Shown here: piece by piece, positions 55,703 to 64,000 of the stretch
How positions within the stretch are numbered: the stretch's first letter is position 1
Layout: each line of letters begins with the position of its first letter
Source of the DNA: Candidatus Berkiella cookevillensis
GTDB taxonomy: Bacteria; Pseudomonadota; Gammaproteobacteria; Berkiellales; Berkiellaceae
Direction: 5' to 3'
Length of the DNA: 64,000 bases
Assembly (NCBI RefSeq): GCF_001431315.2
Contig: NZ_LKHV02000001.1
Coordinates: 930,001-994,000, forward strand
The notes under the pieces: generated by a model
Databases searched by the model: none
The model's input: only the letters and a program-made list of their open reading frames with translations
What the model was told of the DNA's origin: nothing
Made by a program: the position numbers and the translations under genes

Positions 55703-57387
55703 ACAATCAACTCTTTCGTTTTAGGATGTTGATTATCATTTTATGTGCAATGGGTGCTTTGAGTGCAGTTGTATATAGATTATGGGATTTGCAAATAAAC
55801 GATAGAGCTTTCTTGCAAAATCAAGGATATAAGCGAGCGGTTCATACTGTCCCCGTTATTCCTTTTAGAGGAATGATTTTAGATAGACATGGCCAGCCGC
55901 TGGCGATTAGCACACCTGTTAAATCTATTTGGGTTGATCCAACAGCAGTGGATCTATCTCAAAAAGAATGGACAGATTTGGCGATACTTTTAAATCGCAA
56001 TGTTGGTTTGATTAAAACAAAGATTAAAAGTAAAAAAGATAAGCGTTTTCTTTATGTGAAACGGCATTTACCCCCTAACTTGGGGAATAAAATAAGCCGT
56101 TTAAAACTTAAAGGTGTATTTCTTCAAACAGAATATAAACGATTTTATCCAACAGGTGAAGTATTTGCACATGTGCTGGGTATGACCAGTGTCGATCACA
56201 AAGGTATTCAAGGCTTAGAACAACTTTTTAATGAGAAATTATCAGGAAAACCCGGGCGATATAAAGTTTTAAGTGATCGCATGGGGCAAAAAGTTGGAAG
56301 CCTAGAGTATGAAAAATTACCTGAAAATGGTGAAAATATTACTCTAAGCTTAGACAGCAGAATACAATATGCTACCTATAAAGCACTTAAGGAAGCAGTG
56401 CATTTTCATCAAGCAAAAGCGGGTACCGCCATTGTATTAGATGTAAATTCTGGCGAAATTCTCGCCATGGCCAATCAGCCTTCTTTTAATCCTAATACCA
56501 AAATTGACGTTGTTGATAGTCGTTTTCGAAACCGTGCAGTAACAGATACACTTGAGCCAGGTTCTGTTGCTAAGGTAGTAAGTATGGCGAACATATTAGA
56601 ATCTGGAAAATTTAACCCTGAAACGCATGTTGATACAGGGCCTGGTTGGATGAAAATCAGTGGTAAAGTTGTTAGAGATGTTCGTAACTATGGTGTAATT
56701 GATTTGAATACCATCATGCAAAAATCCAGCAACGTCGGTATTACCAAATTAGTATTGTCTTTACCCCCAGAAAGTTTATTAGAAGCCTTTAGAAAAATGG
56801 GCTTTGGGCAAAAAACAGACAGCTTGTTTCCAGGAGAAATGGGAGGATATTTGAATGAAAAAGTGCTTAATCGCCCTTTAAGTTTAGCCACAATGGCATT
56901 TGGCTATGGTTTGACAGTAACGCCACTACAAATTGCTCAAAGTTATGCGATCTTGGCTAATCATGGCAAAAAGTATCCAATTAGCTTTCTAAAGCACAGT
57001 CGTGATATCCAATCTGAACAAGTTATTAGTCCGAGTGTCGCGGAAGCAATCAATAAGATGTTACAATTATCCACGCAAAAAGGGGGCACGGGTACGAGAG
57101 CAAGTATCCCGGGCTATGTGGTTGCGGGTAAAACAGGCACAGTCAGGAAAGTTAGCCAACAAGGATATTCAGATAGCCAGCACGTATCTGTCTTTGCAGG
57201 CTTTGTTCCCGCGAATAACCCTAAAGTTGCTATTGTTGTGGTGGTTGATGATCCATCTAATGGAAAATACTATGGTGGTGATGTTGCAGCCCCTGTTTTT
57301 TCAAAAATTGCTTTTAGCACAATGCGTATCTTAAATGTACCGCAGGAAAATTATAATTCAAAAGAATATATTTTAGTGAAAAAATAA
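55699..57387 (+). CDS. ftsI: Septal transpeptidase PBP3
   Basis: 562 residues. Single N-terminal membrane helix (about 9-27), pedestal domain, and transpeptidase with S289-x-x-K292 (EPGSVAKV), SSN at 343-345 and KTGT at 478-481. It cross-links septal peptidoglycan with FtsW and is a beta-lactam target. Confidence 0.97.
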   Translation: MNNQLFRFRMLIIILCAMGALSAVVYRLWDLQINDRAFLQNQGYKRAVHTVPVIPFRGMILDRHGQPLAISTPVKSIWVDPTAVDLSQKEWTDLAILLNRNVGLIKTKIKSKKDKRFLYVKRHLPPNLGNKISRLKLKGVFLQTEYKRFYPTGEVFAHVLGMTSVDHKGIQGLEQLFNEKLSGKPGRYKVLSDRMGQKVGSLEYEKLPENGENITLSLDSRIQYATYKALKEAVHFHQAKAGTAIVLDVNSGEILAMANQPSFNPNTKIDVVDSRFRNRAVTDTLEPGSVAKVVSMANILESGKFNPETHVDTGPGWMKISGKVVRDVRNYGVIDLNTIMQKSSNVGITKLVLSLPPESLLEAFRKMGFGQKTDSLFPGEMGGYLNEKVLNRPLSLATMAFGYGLTVTPLQIAQSYAILANHGKKYPISFLKHSRDIQSEQVISPSVAEAINKMLQLSTQKGGTGTRASIPGYVVAGKTGTVRKVSQQGYSDSQHVSVFAGFVPANNPKVAIVVVVDDPSNGKYYGGDVAAPVFSKIAFSTMRILNVPQENYNSKEYILVKK

Positions 57388-57388
57388 T

Positions 57389-58909
57389 ATGCAATTAAAA
57401 TTACTGCTTGAAAGCATCGGGGAGAGGGTAAACAGCCTTGATTGCGACGATTACGACATAAAAGGTCTTACCTTAAATAGCAGCGCGATAAAGCCTGCTT
57501 TTGCTTTTTTAGCGATTAAGGGACATGCGCAAGATGGTCGAGCCTTTATTAACGATGCAATACAAAATAAAGCATCTGTGATTTTAGCGGAAGCACAAGG
57601 CTTAAAACAGTTTCTTTCCGCTGTTGAGACATCTATACCCATCATTCCGATTGATCGCTTACTCGATAAAGTTGGATTATTGGCACATTCTTTTTATCAA
57701 ACTGAAGATCAAGCGTCCACAACAGTCGGTGTAACAGGTACAAATGGTAAAACAACCTGCTGTTTTTTAATCACACAAACTTTGCAAAAATTAAATTGTA
57801 AAAGTGCTTTGATGGGTACGCTGGGCTATGGCATGGCCGACAAAGTATTACAGACTCAAAACCTCACCACACCAGATGCGGTTACTTTACATCAAAATTA
57901 CGCTGCTTTATTAGAAGAAGGTGCAAAAGTAATTGCGATGGAAGTATCTTCCCATGGCTTAGATCAGAATCGATTAAATGGCTTAAAGATTGACTCAGGT
58001 ATTTTTACAAATCTAACCCAAGATCACTTAGATTATCATAAAGATATGAATACCTACTTAAAAGCCAAACAAAAGTTATTTGAAAGACCCGAGTTAAAAC
58101 GTGCCATCATTAATTTAGATTCACCTTATTTTGATAAGGTTTTAGCAAAAATTAATCCAAAACTACCTATTTTTATATATTCTTTGAATCAACCTAAACT
58201 GCTGAGAAGAAGCTACCCTGTTTCCACTTCATTTATATATGCCAAACATTATTCTTTTCATAATAATGGTATTGTTGCAGAAGTTGTAACACCGTGGGGA
58301 GAAGGCGAGTTGCGTTCTCCTTTAATGGGAGATTTCAATCTAAGTAATTTATTAGCTGTGTTGACAGAAATTTGTGCGCAAGGCTATCCCTTAAAAGAAG
58401 TGTTAAATGCGCTTTCTGGTGCGCAGGGCGCGCCAGGTAGAATGCAGCGCTTAGGTCGGGGTGATTTACCAGAAGTGATAGTGGATTATGCGCATACGCC
58501 TGATGCTTTGGAAAAAGCATTGACTGCTGCCCGCCAACATTGCAAACGACGTTTATGGTGTGTATTTGGATGTGGGGGAGGCCGAGATAAAGAGAAGCGG
58601 CATTTAATGGGAGAAATTGCGTCTAAATTGGCTGATAAAATTATTGTGACCAATGATAACCCACGTATGGAGTCACCACGTCAAATCATCACCGATATTA
58701 TGGCAGGTATTCCTGTTAATGAGCACAAGAAAATTTTAATAGAAGAAGATCGTAAAGCAGCGATCTCATACGCTATTTCACACGCATTGTCTGTCGATAC
58801 GATTGTGATAGCTGGAAAAGGACATGAAAGTTATCAAGATCTCGGAAAAGAAAGATTGCCATTTAATGATGTGGAATGTGTTGAAGAAATATTTGCTCAA
58901 GGCGGATAG
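57389..58909 (+). CDS. murE: UDP-MurNAc-Ala-Glu:meso-diaminopimelate ligase
   Basis: 506 residues. ATP loop GVTGTNGKTT, and DNPRMESP, the motif specifying meso-DAP rather than lysine. Starts 1 nt after the ftsI stop. Confidence 0.96.
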   Translation: MQLKLLLESIGERVNSLDCDDYDIKGLTLNSSAIKPAFAFLAIKGHAQDGRAFINDAIQNKASVILAEAQGLKQFLSAVETSIPIIPIDRLLDKVGLLAHSFYQTEDQASTTVGVTGTNGKTTCCFLITQTLQKLNCKSALMGTLGYGMADKVLQTQNLTTPDAVTLHQNYAALLEEGAKVIAMEVSSHGLDQNRLNGLKIDSGIFTNLTQDHLDYHKDMNTYLKAKQKLFERPELKRAIINLDSPYFDKVLAKINPKLPIFIYSLNQPKLLRRSYPVSTSFIYAKHYSFHNNGIVAEVVTPWGEGELRSPLMGDFNLSNLLAVLTEICAQGYPLKEVLNALSGAQGAPGRMQRLGRGDLPEVIVDYAHTPDALEKALTAARQHCKRRLWCVFGCGGGRDKEKRHLMGEIASKLADKIIVTNDNPRMESPRQIITDIMAGIPVNEHKKILIEEDRKAAISYAISHALSVDTIVIAGKGHESYQDLGKERLPFNDVECVEEIFAQGG

Positions 58910-58929
58910 AATTTTACTTAGGGGTTGCA

Positions 58930-60270
58930 ATGAAACTAGAAGATCTTGCTCAAGCGATGCATGGCACACTGACTGGCAACAATATTCATTACACTGAGAT
59001 TTCCTCGGATACTAGAACCTTAAAATCTGGAACTATTTTTATTGCGCTCAAAGGCGAGGCGCATGATGGGCATGATTTTATTGATGCTGCAATTCAACGC
59101 GGTGCAAATGCATTGATTGTGAACAAAAATACATCTAAAGCACAGGATGTCAAAGTTCCCGTTATCAGAGTAGAAGATACAACCATTGCACTTGGGCAGT
59201 TTGCGCATTTTTGGCGCAATCAATTTAAAATCCCTATGATAGGTATTACGGGTTCTTGTGGTAAAACAACCGTAAAATCAATGTTAGGCACTATTCTTGA
59301 ATTAGAAGGGCCAACATTGGTTCCCCAAAGTAGCTTTAACAATCATTTTGGTTTGCCTTTTACTTTGCTGAAGCTGAATAAAGATCATCAATTTGCAGTA
59401 TTAGAAATAGGCACAAATCATTTAGGTGATATTGAATACTTATCAAAATTATTGTCGCCCACACACTCGCTTATCACTAATATTAACCCTGCGCATCTTG
59501 CGGGTTTGAAAACAGTGGAAAATGTTGCTGTTGAAAAAGGCGACATTTATAAGTACTTGCGCGCAGATGGGGTTGCCGTTATCAATGCAGATGAGAAATA
59601 TGTGGATTTATGGCGATCTCATTTAAGTAACCAACGTGTTCTTACTTTTGGTTTGCGTAACGCAGATATTACAGCCGTAGATATTGTGTCAGATTTTGAA
59701 AGTACACAATTTACACTTAAGCTTTTAGATGAGACGGTTGTGGTAAAACTACAAGTGCCTGGTATGCACAATGTTATGAATGCGTTGGCGGCAGCGAGTG
59801 TGGCTGTGAGCTTAAACATTGATAAAGACATTATTGCAATGGGCTTAGAATCTTTTATGGGTGTAAAAGGGCGTTTGAAGCGACTGCGAACCCAACAGGG
59901 TACTTGTCTCATTGATGATAGTTATAATGCAAATCCTGCTTCCTTTCGAGCTGCCATTGATGTGTTGTCTTGTGCGCAAGGAAATAAAATTTTGGTGATG
60001 GGGGATATGGGAGAGCTGGGTGACAGTAGTCAGGATTTTCACGCTGAAATTGGTCAATATGCCAAAGCATGTGGTATTGATCAATTATATGCCATTGGCA
60101 AATTGAGCCATTTTGCGGCATTGAAATTTGGTGAGGGGGCTAAAGAATTTGAGGATAAAAAAGCGCTGGTTAATGATTTGACTCCTTTATTAGACTCGAA
60201 GACAACCGTTTTAATTAAAGGTTCACGTAGCACAAAAATGGAAGAAGTGTTAGCGGCTTTAGTAAGTTAA
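58930..60270 (+). CDS. murF: UDP-MurNAc-tripeptide:D-Ala-D-Ala ligase
   Basis: 446 residues. [15 protein letters not shown] is the ATP loop; [14 protein letters not shown] and [14 protein letters not shown] are family marks. It completes the cytoplasmic pentapeptide precursor. Confidence 0.96.
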   Translation: MKLEDLAQAMHGTLTGNNIHYTEISSDTRTLKSGTIFIALKGEAHDGHDFIDAAIQRGANALIVNKNTSKAQDVKVPVIRVEDTTIALGQFAHFWRNQFKIPMIGITGSCGKTTVKSMLGTILELEGPTLVPQSSFNNHFGLPFTLLKLNKDHQFAVLEIGTNHLGDIEYLSKLLSPTHSLITNINPAHLAGLKTVENVAVEKGDIYKYLRADGVAVINADEKYVDLWRSHLSNQRVLTFGLRNADITAVDIVSDFESTQFTLKLLDETVVVKLQVPGMHNVMNALAAASVAVSLNIDKDIIAMGLESFMGVKGRLKRLRTQQGTCLIDDSYNANPASFRAAIDVLSCAQGNKILVMGDMGELGDSSQDFHAEIGQYAKACGIDQLYAIGKLSHFAALKFGEGAKEFEDKKALVNDLTPLLDSKTTVLIKGSRSTKMEEVLAALVS

Positions 60271-60280
60271 GGGTCAATTT

Positions 60281-61363
60281 ATGTTCGTTTTTTTAAGTAA
60301 TCTTTTATCTGAATATTATCATAGCTTATCTATTTTTCATTATGTGACGCTGCGAACTATACTCGCTACGCTTACTTCTTTAGCACTTTCATTATGGCTT
60401 GGGCCTATTGTGATTGAGTGGTTGAAAAGCAAGCAATTAGGACAGCAAGTCAGAACAGATGGGCCTCAATCACATTTTAGTAAACAAGGCACACCGACCA
60501 TGGGGGGTATCATGGTTTTGGGTACCATTGTGCTTAGCTGTTTATTGTGGGCAGATTTATCCAATGACTATATCTGGTTGATGCTCTTCGTTACGATCGG
60601 ATATGGGACTATTGGTTGGGTAGATGATTACCGAAAAATTATCAAGAAAAACACTAAGGGTTTGGCAGGCCGGTGGAAATTATTTTTCCAATCGTTGATC
60701 GGCATCAGTATTATTTTATATTTGTATTTCACGCAGCATTCTTTGCAAGACACTTCTTTAGTAGTGCCATTTTTCAAACAAGCCATTATTCCTTTGGGAT
60801 TATTTTATATTGTCCTTGCCTATTTCGTCATTGTTGGATCCAGTAATGCCGTTAACTTAACAGATGGCTTAGATGGTTTAGCTATTTTGCCTGTTGTGCT
60901 GGTTGGGGCTGCATTAGGTGTGTTTGCTTATGTGGCAGGCCATGTAGAGTTTTCAAAATATCTCTCAATATTGCATGTCCCTGGTAGCAGTGAACTTTGT
61001 ATTTTCTCTGGTGCTTTGGTCGGAGCTGGTCTTGGATTTTTATGGTTCAATGCCTATCCTGCTCAAGTATTTATGGGGGATGTGGGGGCTTTGGCTTTAG
61101 GCGGTGCCTTAGGATTATTGGCAGTGATTGTTCGTCAAGAGATAGTGCTTTTTATCATGGGTGGTGTTTTCGTCATGGAGACTGTATCGGTCATTCTCCA
61201 AGTGCTGTCATTTCGATTAACGGGACAAAGAATATTTAGGATGGCACCTATTCACCACCACTTTGAACTAAAAGGTTGGCCAGAGCCTAAGGTGATTGTT
61301 CGATTTTGGATTATGACGGTTATCTTGGTTTTGATTGGATTGTCTTCTTTGAAAATTCGCTAA
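60281..61363 (+). CDS. mraY: Phospho-MurNAc-pentapeptide transferase
   Basis: 360 residues, about 10 membrane helices. [26 protein letters not shown] (catalytic Asp) and [14 protein letters not shown] are typical. It makes lipid I on the inner membrane. Confidence 0.97.
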   Translation: MFVFLSNLLSEYYHSLSIFHYVTLRTILATLTSLALSLWLGPIVIEWLKSKQLGQQVRTDGPQSHFSKQGTPTMGGIMVLGTIVLSCLLWADLSNDYIWLMLFVTIGYGTIGWVDDYRKIIKKNTKGLAGRWKLFFQSLIGISIILYLYFTQHSLQDTSLVVPFFKQAIIPLGLFYIVLAYFVIVGSSNAVNLTDGLDGLAILPVVLVGAALGVFAYVAGHVEFSKYLSILHVPGSSELCIFSGALVGAGLGFLWFNAYPAQVFMGDVGALALGGALGLLAVIVRQEIVLFIMGGVFVMETVSVILQVLSFRLTGQRIFRMAPIHHHFELKGWPEPKVIVRFWIMTVILVLIGLSSLKIR

Positions 61364-61377
61364 GTAAGAATGTCTAT

Positions 61378-62760
61378 ATGAATCAACATAACAAAAGCTA
61401 TATCGTAATAGGTTTGGGGCAAACCGGTTATTCTTGTGTTAAATTCTTACGAAGTAAAAACAATGCTGTATGCGTTGTTGATACGCGCGAATTGCCACCT
61501 TTTAAGGCTGCGTGCCAAGAAAATTATCCTGAAGTTTCGCTTTATTGTGGTGTGTTGCCTGAAATTGCCACACTGAAACAATATGATGTAGTTTTAAGTC
61601 CTGGGATAGCACAAGACCATCCTTTTTTAAAGCCATTGATACAAAACGCCAAACAGATTTCGAGTGATATTAGTTTATTTGCAAATCACTGTGATCTGCC
61701 AATCATTGCAATTACAGGTTCAAATGGTAAAAGCACGGTAACAACCTTGGTTGGTGAAATGGCCAAGGCATCTGGGAAAAAGCCTGCTGTCATTGGCAAT
61801 ATTGGTGTGCCTGTATTATCGATTTTGGATAATCCTCAGCATGATTATGATTTGGCTGTTATGGAGCTATCCAGTTTTCAATTAGATATAACACCTTATT
61901 TAAAAACAAAAGCAGCAACGGTTTTGAATATTTCGCCCGATCATTTAGATCGTTATGGAACGCTCGCTACTTATGCTGCCTCTAAACACAAAATTTATGA
62001 AAATACAGAATGTGCCGTTATCAATAGCGATGATTCCCTCTCATATCCGCCGTTATGCAAGCACAAAGCACCGACCTTCTTAGAATTTAGCAAAGATAGT
62101 AATAAGCAAGTGGACTTTAGTCTTCTAGAAGAGGCGGGGGAGCGATATCTGTGCTTTAAGACAGATCGCCTTTTAAATGTAAAAGAAATGCAATTAATGG
62201 GCGAGCATAATCAAGTCAATGCACTGGCTGCATTGGCCTTAGGCTTTGCCGCTGATTTATCTTTAGATGCAATGGTACGAACATTACGGTCTTTTTCTGG
62301 ACTTGAGCATCGTTGCCAAACTGTGGCTGTTAAGCAAAACATCCGATGGATTAATGATTCGAAAGGCACGAATGTAGGTGCAAGCCTTGCTGCCTTATTA
62401 GGATTAGGAAGCGTTTTGAAATCCCCACCAGAAAGTCATTCAGATAGCAAAATCATTTTATTATTAGGCGGACAAGGTAAAGGGCAAGCCTTTGGTGAGC
62501 TTATTGCGCCAGTGAAAGCGTATTGTCGTGCTGTGATCACTATGGGTGAAAACTCAGACCAGCTATATAATCTTTTCAAGGCTCACACTACTGTTTCACA
62601 AGCAATGGGCATGCAAGATGCGGTAGACTTAGCAAGACAGCATGCGCAAGAAAGAGATATTGTTTTATTATCACCTGCCTGCGCTAGCCTTGATCAATAC
62701 CAAAATTTTGAGCATCGAGGTAAGTGCTTTATAGAAGCCGTGTCTAAGCTTACATTGTAA
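61378..62760 (+). CDS. murD: UDP-MurNAc-Ala:D-Glu ligase
   Basis: 460 residues from ATG 61378; the frame is open upstream into mraY but homology begins at SYIVIGLGQTGYS. ATP loop ITGSNGKSTVTTL and NDSKGTNVGA are conserved. The order murD after mraY is the usual dcw order. Confidence 0.96.
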   Translation: MNQHNKSYIVIGLGQTGYSCVKFLRSKNNAVCVVDTRELPPFKAACQENYPEVSLYCGVLPEIATLKQYDVVLSPGIAQDHPFLKPLIQNAKQISSDISLFANHCDLPIIAITGSNGKSTVTTLVGEMAKASGKKPAVIGNIGVPVLSILDNPQHDYDLAVMELSSFQLDITPYLKTKAATVLNISPDHLDRYGTLATYAASKHKIYENTECAVINSDDSLSYPPLCKHKAPTFLEFSKDSNKQVDFSLLEEAGERYLCFKTDRLLNVKEMQLMGEHNQVNALAALALGFAADLSLDAMVRTLRSFSGLEHRCQTVAVKQNIRWINDSKGTNVGASLAALLGLGSVLKSPPESHSDSKIILLLGGQGKGQAFGELIAPVKAYCRAVITMGENSDQLYNLFKAHTTVSQAMGMQDAVDLARQHAQERDIVLLSPACASLDQYQNFEHRGKCFIEAVSKLTL

Positions 62761-62776
62761 TCGCCTAGGGATAGTC

Positions 62777-63952
62777 ATGAAAAATTCAAAAATAATTCAA
62801 AAAGCTAAGGTTGACTATTGGTTATTGGTTGCTGTGGCATCTTTATTATTATTAGGGCTTACCATGGTAACTTCAGCATCCATCGGGATTGCAGAGAAAA
62901 GCTTAGGTAAACCTTTTTATTATTCATTCCATCAAGCAGTGTATGCGCTCTTTGGTATTATAGGCGCATTCATTGTCTATTCCATACCCATCAAAATTTG
63001 GTTTCGATTTGCTGTCCCTATTTTAATTGCATGTATTTTATCTTTAATCGTCGTTCTTATTCCCGGTGTAGGTAAAGAAGTAAATGGCAGTATACGTTGG
63101 ATTAATCTAGGTTTTGTTTCTATTCAATTTTCTGAGTTTGTAAAACTTGGCATCATTGTTTACTTCTCAAGCTATATTGTGCGTTATCAAGCAGATTTAC
63201 GACATAAAGTCTCAACCTTTATTCGACCACTCATTCTAATTGGCTTTATCTGTGGACTTTTAATTTTAGAGCCTGACTTTGGAACTTCAGTCGTTATTTT
63301 GGCAACGGTCTTTTCTCTGTTGTTTTTGGCGGGGGTACCGCTTTGGCAGTTTTTCATTTTGATGCTTATTGTGGGTACCATGTTGGGGTTGATTGCAGTC
63401 GCTGCGCCTTACAGAATTGAGCGATTAACTTCTTTCTTAGATCCCTGGTCAAATCAATTTGATTCTGGTTACCAACTTACTCAGGCGTTGATTGCCTTTG
63501 GTCGGGGTGAGTGGTTTGGCATTGGTTTAGGTGGCAGTATTCAAAAGCTGTTTTATCTTCCTGAAGCGCATACAGACTTTGTCTTTGCTGTTTTAGCTGA
63601 GGAACTTGGTTTAGTGGGGGCTGTAGGTACTTTATCTTTATATGTGCTCCTTGTGTATCGTGGTATGATAGTGGGTTTGCAAGCCGAAAAAAGGGAAGAT
63701 AGGTTTGCTGCCTTTATTTGTTATGGCATTAGTTTATGGGTTGGTTTACAAACATTGATTAATGTAGGGGTAAATACAGGTATGTTGCCAACAAAAGGCT
63801 TAACCTTACCCTTTATTAGTTATGGCGGTAATAGTTTATTTGTTATGTGCGTTGCCATGGGCTTTTTGTTTAGAACTGACTTTGAGAATCGAGTTACGCA
63901 CAAGGGCTATAGCTTTTTAGCCAATATGAATGGAAAAAGAGTGCAAGCATAA
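62777..63952 (+). CDS. ftsW: Septal glycosyltransferase FtsW
   Basis: 391 residues, about 10 membrane helices, SEDS family. LLLGLTMVTSAS near the start, HTDFVFAVLAEELG with the catalytic Asp region, and LTLPFISYGGNSLFV are signatures. It polymerises lipid II and pairs with FtsI. Confidence 0.97.
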   Translation: MKNSKIIQKAKVDYWLLVAVASLLLLGLTMVTSASIGIAEKSLGKPFYYSFHQAVYALFGIIGAFIVYSIPIKIWFRFAVPILIACILSLIVVLIPGVGKEVNGSIRWINLGFVSIQFSEFVKLGIIVYFSSYIVRYQADLRHKVSTFIRPLILIGFICGLLILEPDFGTSVVILATVFSLLFLAGVPLWQFFILMLIVGTMLGLIAVAAPYRIERLTSFLDPWSNQFDSGYQLTQALIAFGRGEWFGIGLGGSIQKLFYLPEAHTDFVFAVLAEELGLVGAVGTLSLYVLLVYRGMIVGLQAEKREDRFAAFICYGISLWVGLQTLINVGVNTGMLPTKGLTLPFISYGGNSLFVMCVAMGFLFRTDFENRVTHKGYSFLANMNGKRVQA

Positions 63953-63977
63953 TCAACCTTTATGATCTAAGTTTCTT

Positions 63978-64000
63978 ATGGTTACAAAGCAAAAGACAAT
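63978..64000 (+). CDS. murG: Start of the next dcw gene, probably murG (partial)
   Basis: ATG at 63978 opens a frame reading MVTKQKT to the window end. Only 7 residues are visible; the name rests solely on conserved gene order after ftsW. Confidence 0.45.

Noticed and set aside
61306-61377. Upstream start for murD
   Set aside because: It would overlap mraY in another frame and precedes the conserved N-terminus.

Overview
The window looks like a chromosomal segment of an AT-rich (I estimate under 40% GC) gammaproteobacterium of the Legionellales type (Legionella/Coxiella/Berkiella-like). Three things point there: a free-living-grade core (complete his operon, dcw cell-wall cluster, RNase P RNA), many singleton eukaryotic-like proteins of the kind injected by intracellular bacteria, and several families of dispersed palindromic repeats. 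This is inferred from protein families and gene order; no species can be named from the sequence alone.

Layout. 1-3 kb: a translationally coupled pair on the minus strand (PAP2-like membrane protein, then a partial protein with two IQ-like motifs and a phosphodiester-glycosidase signature) and an alpha/beta hydrolase. 3-5 kb: gltX and the tRNA-Ala/tRNA-Glu pair with its own promoter. 5-14.6 kb: accessory region with an HRD/DFG kinase, MsrB-MsrA, GNAT, a small HExxH protein, a 960-residue ankyrin/RasGEF-like protein, an alanine/Na+ symporter and an unknown protein. 14.8-21.2 kb: arginine block: a five-gene minus operon (binding protein, permease, ATPase, argG, argH) facing argR across a promoter with an ARG box, then a dicarboxylate/amino-acid symporter and a decayed fragment of a second argR. 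21.7-29 kb: acyltransferase, GNAT, NADAR-domain protein, DUF3185, P-loop/zeta-toxin-like protein, FMN reductase, M23 peptidase.

29.2-36.9 kb: TrpR-like regulator followed by hisG-D-C-B-H-A-F-IE, tightly overlapped and driven by a near-consensus promoter. 37-48.3 kb: accessory genes, including unknowns, a second symporter, tpx, a TetR regulator with a palindromic operator inside the promoter of a SnoaL-like/pirin operon, tag, rlmA, and an ankyrin protein with a C-terminal Cys-His-Asp arrangement. 48.5-64 kb: lpoA/rsmI divergent pair, MFS transporter, rnpB, then mraZ-rsmH-ftsL-ftsI-murE-murF-mraY-murD-ftsW-(murG), with an intact MraZ-type triple operator.

The most notable signal is a family of roughly 120-165 bp palindromic elements with a conserved core and copy-specific complementary arms. 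Six copies are visible (2864, 36091, 44250, 45746, 47554, 53146). One is read through in frame as an N-terminal extension of HisIE, one forms the N-terminus of Tag, one supplies the end and stop codon of RlmA, and one enlarges the P12 region of RNase P RNA. The architecture recalls Rickettsia palindromic elements, but the sequence is not one I recognise.
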